This document shows positions 61,635 through 64,000 of a DNA stretch of 64,000 nucleotides, in pieces. The DNA is taken from NCBI RefSeq assembly GCF_005876955.1, contig NZ_SSCL01000002.1, positions 1 to 64,000 of the forward strand. Reading direction: 5' to 3'. This DNA comes from Sinomonas gamaensis. Its GTDB lineage: Bacteria; Actinomycetota; Actinomycetes; Actinomycetales; Micrococcaceae. The translations under genes and the position numbers were made by a program. Each line of letters opens with the position of its first letter. Position 1 is the stretch's first letter. The notes beneath the pieces are model-generated. The model was not told where the DNA came from. It saw nothing but the letters and a program-made list of their open reading frames with translations, and searched no databases.

Positions 61635-64000
61635 TCAGACGGCCTGGGTGTTCTGGGCGAGGATGGCGGGGATGACGCCCCCGTGGGCGAGGAGGCGGGT
61701 CTCGAAGGCGGTCTCCACTGCCGCGGTGGCGGTGAACTCAAGGGCGGGCTGGCCGGCCTTCAGGAGGGTGACCGGGATGGGCGCCTGGGGGTGGATGTTC
61801 GCGGGGGAGGCGTCGATGTGCAGGGTGTCGCCGGGTGCCATGCCCTGGAGCTCCTCGCGGACGCCGGCCGGGATGAGCAGGGGCAGGACGCCCATTCCGA
61901 TGAGGTTGGAGCGGTGGATGCGCTCGAAGCTGTCGGCCAGGACGGCGCGGGCGCCGAGGAGCCGCTGGGCCTTGGCGGCCCAGTCGCGCGAGGATCCCAT
62001 GCCGTAGCGTTCCCCGCCGACCACGACGACCGAGTCGCCGTGGGCGCGGTAGCGCTGCGCCGCGTCCCAGAGCGGCATGAGTTCCCCACTCGGGCCGTGG
62101 ACGGTGTGCGCCACGGGAGCCGCGGGGGCGAGGGCGTTGCGGAGGGTCTTGCTGTGGAAGGCGCCTCGCACCATGACCTCCCAGTTGCCCCGCCGGGAGG
62201 CGAAGACGTTCAGGTCGTTGCGGGCTTCGCCGCGTTCGACGAGGAAGTCGGCGACGGCGCTGTCCCGGGGGATCGCCGAGGCAGGGGAGATATGGTCAGT
62301 GGTGATGTCGTCGCCGAGGACGAGGAGAGGATGGGCGGTGTACTCGCCCAGGAGGCACCCTTCGCCGAGGGAGGCGAACGGTGGCCGGCGCAGGATCGTG
62401 GAGGACTCGTCCCAGGGGAAGAGGTCCCCGGTGGGGGCCTCGATCTCGGCCCAGAGCCGGTTCTGGGAGGCGACGCGGAAGTCGCGGGCGAAGTCGGCCG
62501 GGTCGAGCGCCGCCGCGAGGGCGGCGTCGATCTCGTCGGCGCCGGGCCAGAGGTCGGCGAGGTAGACCTCGCGGCCGTCGGCCGTGCGCTGGACGGGCTC
62601 GGAGGAGAGGTCCTTGGCGGCGTCGCCGGCGAGGGCGTAGGCGATGATCATGGGTGGGGACATCAGGAACCCCAGGTCCAGGTCGGGGTGGACGCGGCCG
62701 GGGAAGTTGCGGTTGCCCGAGAGGATGGCCACCGGGCGGCTGCCCTCCGCCTGGAGGGCCTGGGCCACGGGCTGGGTGAGGGAGCCCGAGTTGCCGATGC
62801 AGGTAGTGCAGCCGAATCCGACGATGCCGAAGCCGACGGCGTCGAGGTCCTCGGTTAGGCCCGCCCGCCTGAGGTAGCTGGCGGCTGCGGGGGAGCCCGG
62901 GGCGAGGGAGGTCTTGACCCATTCCGGCACGGTGAGCCCGAAGGCCCGGGCGCGCCGGGCGAGCAGCCCGGCGGCGACGAGGAGCCTGGGGTCGGTGGTG
63001 TTGGTGCAGCTGGTGATCGCGGCGATCGCGACCGGGAACTCCGGGAGCCCCCCAGCGGCATGGGTCGACGGGCGCCGCTCGGCGGCGAGGGCGGCCGGGA
63101 TGGCGCTGACGGGCAGGAGGTCCTGGGGCCGGCGGGGCCCGGCGGCGCTGGTCTCGATCGCGGAGAGGTCGATCTCCAGCGTTCGGGTGTAGACGGGCTC
63201 GGCCGCGGGGTCGAACCACAGGCCGGCCCGGCGCATGTACGCCTCGACGAGGACGACCTGCGACTCGGTCCGGCCGGTCTGCCGGAGGTACTCGACAGTC
63301 CGGGCATCGACAGGGAAGAACCCGGTCGTCGCCCCGTACTCCGGGGCCATGTTCGCCACGACGGCGCGCTCCCCGACGCTCAGGGCGGAGACGCCGGGGC
63401 CGTAGAACTCCACGAACTCGCCGGTGACCCCGAGCTCGCGGAGGCGGTGGGTGACGGTGAGGGCGAGGTCGGTGGCCAGGACGCCGGGGCCGAGGCGGCC
63501 GGTGAGGCGGACGCCGACGACGTCGGGGATCCGCAGGGTGGTGGGCATGCCGAACATGACGGTCTGGGCCTCCAGTCCGCCCACGCCCCAGCCCAGGACC
63601 CCGAGGCCGTTGACCATGGGGGTGTGGCTGTCGGTGCCGAGCATCATGTCCGGGACCGCCCAGCGTTCCCCGTCGCGTTCCTGGACCGTGACAACCGTGG
63701 CGAGCTGCTCGAGGTTGATCGTGTGCATGATCCCGGTGCCCGGCGGGTTGATGTGGACGTTGTCCATCGACTGCGCCGCCCACTTCAGGAAGCGGTACCG
63801 TTCGCGGTTCCGGCGGATCTCGTGGGCCATGTTACGCACCGGCGCTCCGGCGTGGGCATAGTCCTCCACCGCCAGGGAGTGGTCGATCGAGACCTCCACC
63901 GGCAGCAGCGGGTTCAGCGCCGACGGGTCCCCTCCTGCCTCGGCGACCGTGCTGCGCATCGCGGCGATGTCCACTAGCGCCGGGGTGCTGGTCGTGTCGT
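61635..64000 (-). CDS. acnA: Aconitate hydratase, N-terminus beyond window
   Basis: 788 residues visible; the frame stays open to the window end (DTTSTPALVDIAAMR), where about 100 more residues are expected. [4Fe-4S] ligands are in AITSCTNTTDPRLL and GFGCTTCIGNSGSL. Substrate motifs include MLGTDSHTPMVNGLGVLGWG, ILSGNRNFPGRVHPDL, and the swivel-domain GGERYGMGSSRDWAAKAQRL. It isomerises citrate to isocitrate or hydrates a related unsaturated tricarboxylate. Placement in front of an RraA aldolase, TPP enzyme and aldehyde dehydrogenase suggests a side pathway rather than the central TCA enzyme. Confidence 0.93.
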   Translation of the reverse strand, partial: DTTSTPALVDIAAMRSTVAEAGGDPSALNPLLPVEVSIDHSLAVEDYAHAGAPVRNMAHEIRRNRERYRFLKWAAQSMDNVHINPPGTGIMHTINLEQLATVVTVQERDGERWAVPDMMLGTDSHTPMVNGLGVLGWGVGGLEAQTVMFGMPTTLRIPDVVGVRLTGRLGPGVLATDLALTVTHRLRELGVTGEFVEFYGPGVSALSVGERAVVANMAPEYGATTGFFPVDARTVEYLRQTGRTESQVVLVEAYMRRAGLWFDPAAEPVYTRTLEIDLSAIETSAAGPRRPQDLLPVSAIPAALAAERRPSTHAAGGLPEFPVAIAAITSCTNTTDPRLLVAAGLLARRARAFGLTVPEWVKTSLAPGSPAAASYLRRAGLTEDLDAVGFGIVGFGCTTCIGNSGSLTQPVAQALQAEGSRPVAILSGNRNFPGRVHPDLDLGFLMSPPMIIAYALAGDAAKDLSSEPVQRTADGREVYLADLWPGADEIDAALAAALDPADFARDFRVASQNRLWAEIEAPTGDLFPWDESSTILRRPPFASLGEGCLLGEYTAHPLLVLGDDITTDHISPASAIPRDSAVADFLVERGEARNDLNVFASRRGNWEVMVRGAFHSKTLRNALAPAAPVAHTVHGPSGELMPLWDAAQRYRAHGDSVVVVGGERYGMGSSRDWAAKAQRLLGARAVLADSFERIHRSNLIGMGVLPLLIPAGVREELQGMAPGDTLHIDASPANIHPQAPIPVTLLKAGQPALEFTATAAVETAFETRLLAHGGVIPAILAQNTQAV

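Noticed and set aside
61116-62858. A 580-codon plus-strand frame opposite rraA and aconitase
   Set aside because: Gly/Glu/Val-rich antisense shadow of well-conserved genes; no domain.

Overview
The window is GC-rich DNA from an actinobacterium, most likely a member of the Micrococcaceae (Arthrobacter- or Sinomonas-like). This rests on codon bias, frequent GTG starts, a SigB/SigF-type sigma factor next to a GAF-ANTAR gene, an IdeR/DtxR-type iron box, and the style of the selenocysteine formate dehydrogenase and of the shikimate-type catabolic genes. The genus cannot be fixed from the sequence alone.

Layout. 1-4.1 kb is a scarred accessory stretch: the start of an IS21 IstA running off the left edge, a resolvase tail that is a decayed copy of one at 41.4-41.7 kb, a TetR/HTH relic, an SRPBCC gene, a SigB-like sigma factor and a frameshifted GAF-ANTAR gene. 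4.5-9.9 kb carries a DUF1540 protein, a coupled MFS/beta-propeller-like pair, and an 869-residue adenylation-carrier-membrane acyltransferase fusion with an iron box directly upstream. 10.4-17.3 kb is a pseudogene graveyard (VIT1/CCC1 transporter, membrane-protein fragment, P-type ATPase scrap, ribA). Its ribA is split by an intact-looking 4056-bp IS21-family transposon (13135-17190) with 50-bp inverted ends and a perfect 7-bp target duplication; the element carries an ECF sigma factor and a single-TM partner protein as cargo.

17.8-29.5 kb is the functional core: an OFA-type MFS transporter with a 33-residue small subunit, a UGA-containing formate dehydrogenase with a putative SECIS hairpin, its Fe-S and NrfD-type membrane subunits, and selD, tRNA-Sec, selA and selB. 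Together these can move formate (or a related anion), make selenophosphate and Sec-tRNA, decode UGA, and feed electrons from formate to the membrane.

29.5-41.8 kb is mixed: a 108-bp tandem duplication, merR beside a merA lacking its N-terminal half, an AhpD-like protein, a haloacid dehalogenase-like enzyme, a frameshifted FAD oxidoreductase, a class C beta-lactamase-like lipoprotein that has lost its catalytic residues, a chain of overlapping hypothetical genes ending in a metallophosphoesterase fragment, a PASTA protein and a serine recombinase. 42-55 kb is a catabolic island: two MHS transporters, SDR, TIM-barrel isomerase/dehydratase, shikimate/quinate-type dehydrogenase, two unrelated FAD oxidoreductases, a DctA symporter, a LysR and two paralogous IclR regulators with look-alike palindromes. 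It is bracketed by GGTCCTT-rich direct repeats. A second IS21 element (55745-57899) with a broken istA follows. 58.5-64 kb is a minus-strand cluster: partial aconitase, RraA-type aldolase, an N-terminally short TPP enzyme and a succinate-semialdehyde-type dehydrogenase.

Many pseudogenes here differ from intact reading by one base in a G or C run. Either the accessory DNA is decaying or some indels are assembly errors, so raw-read checking matters before the broken genes are interpreted.
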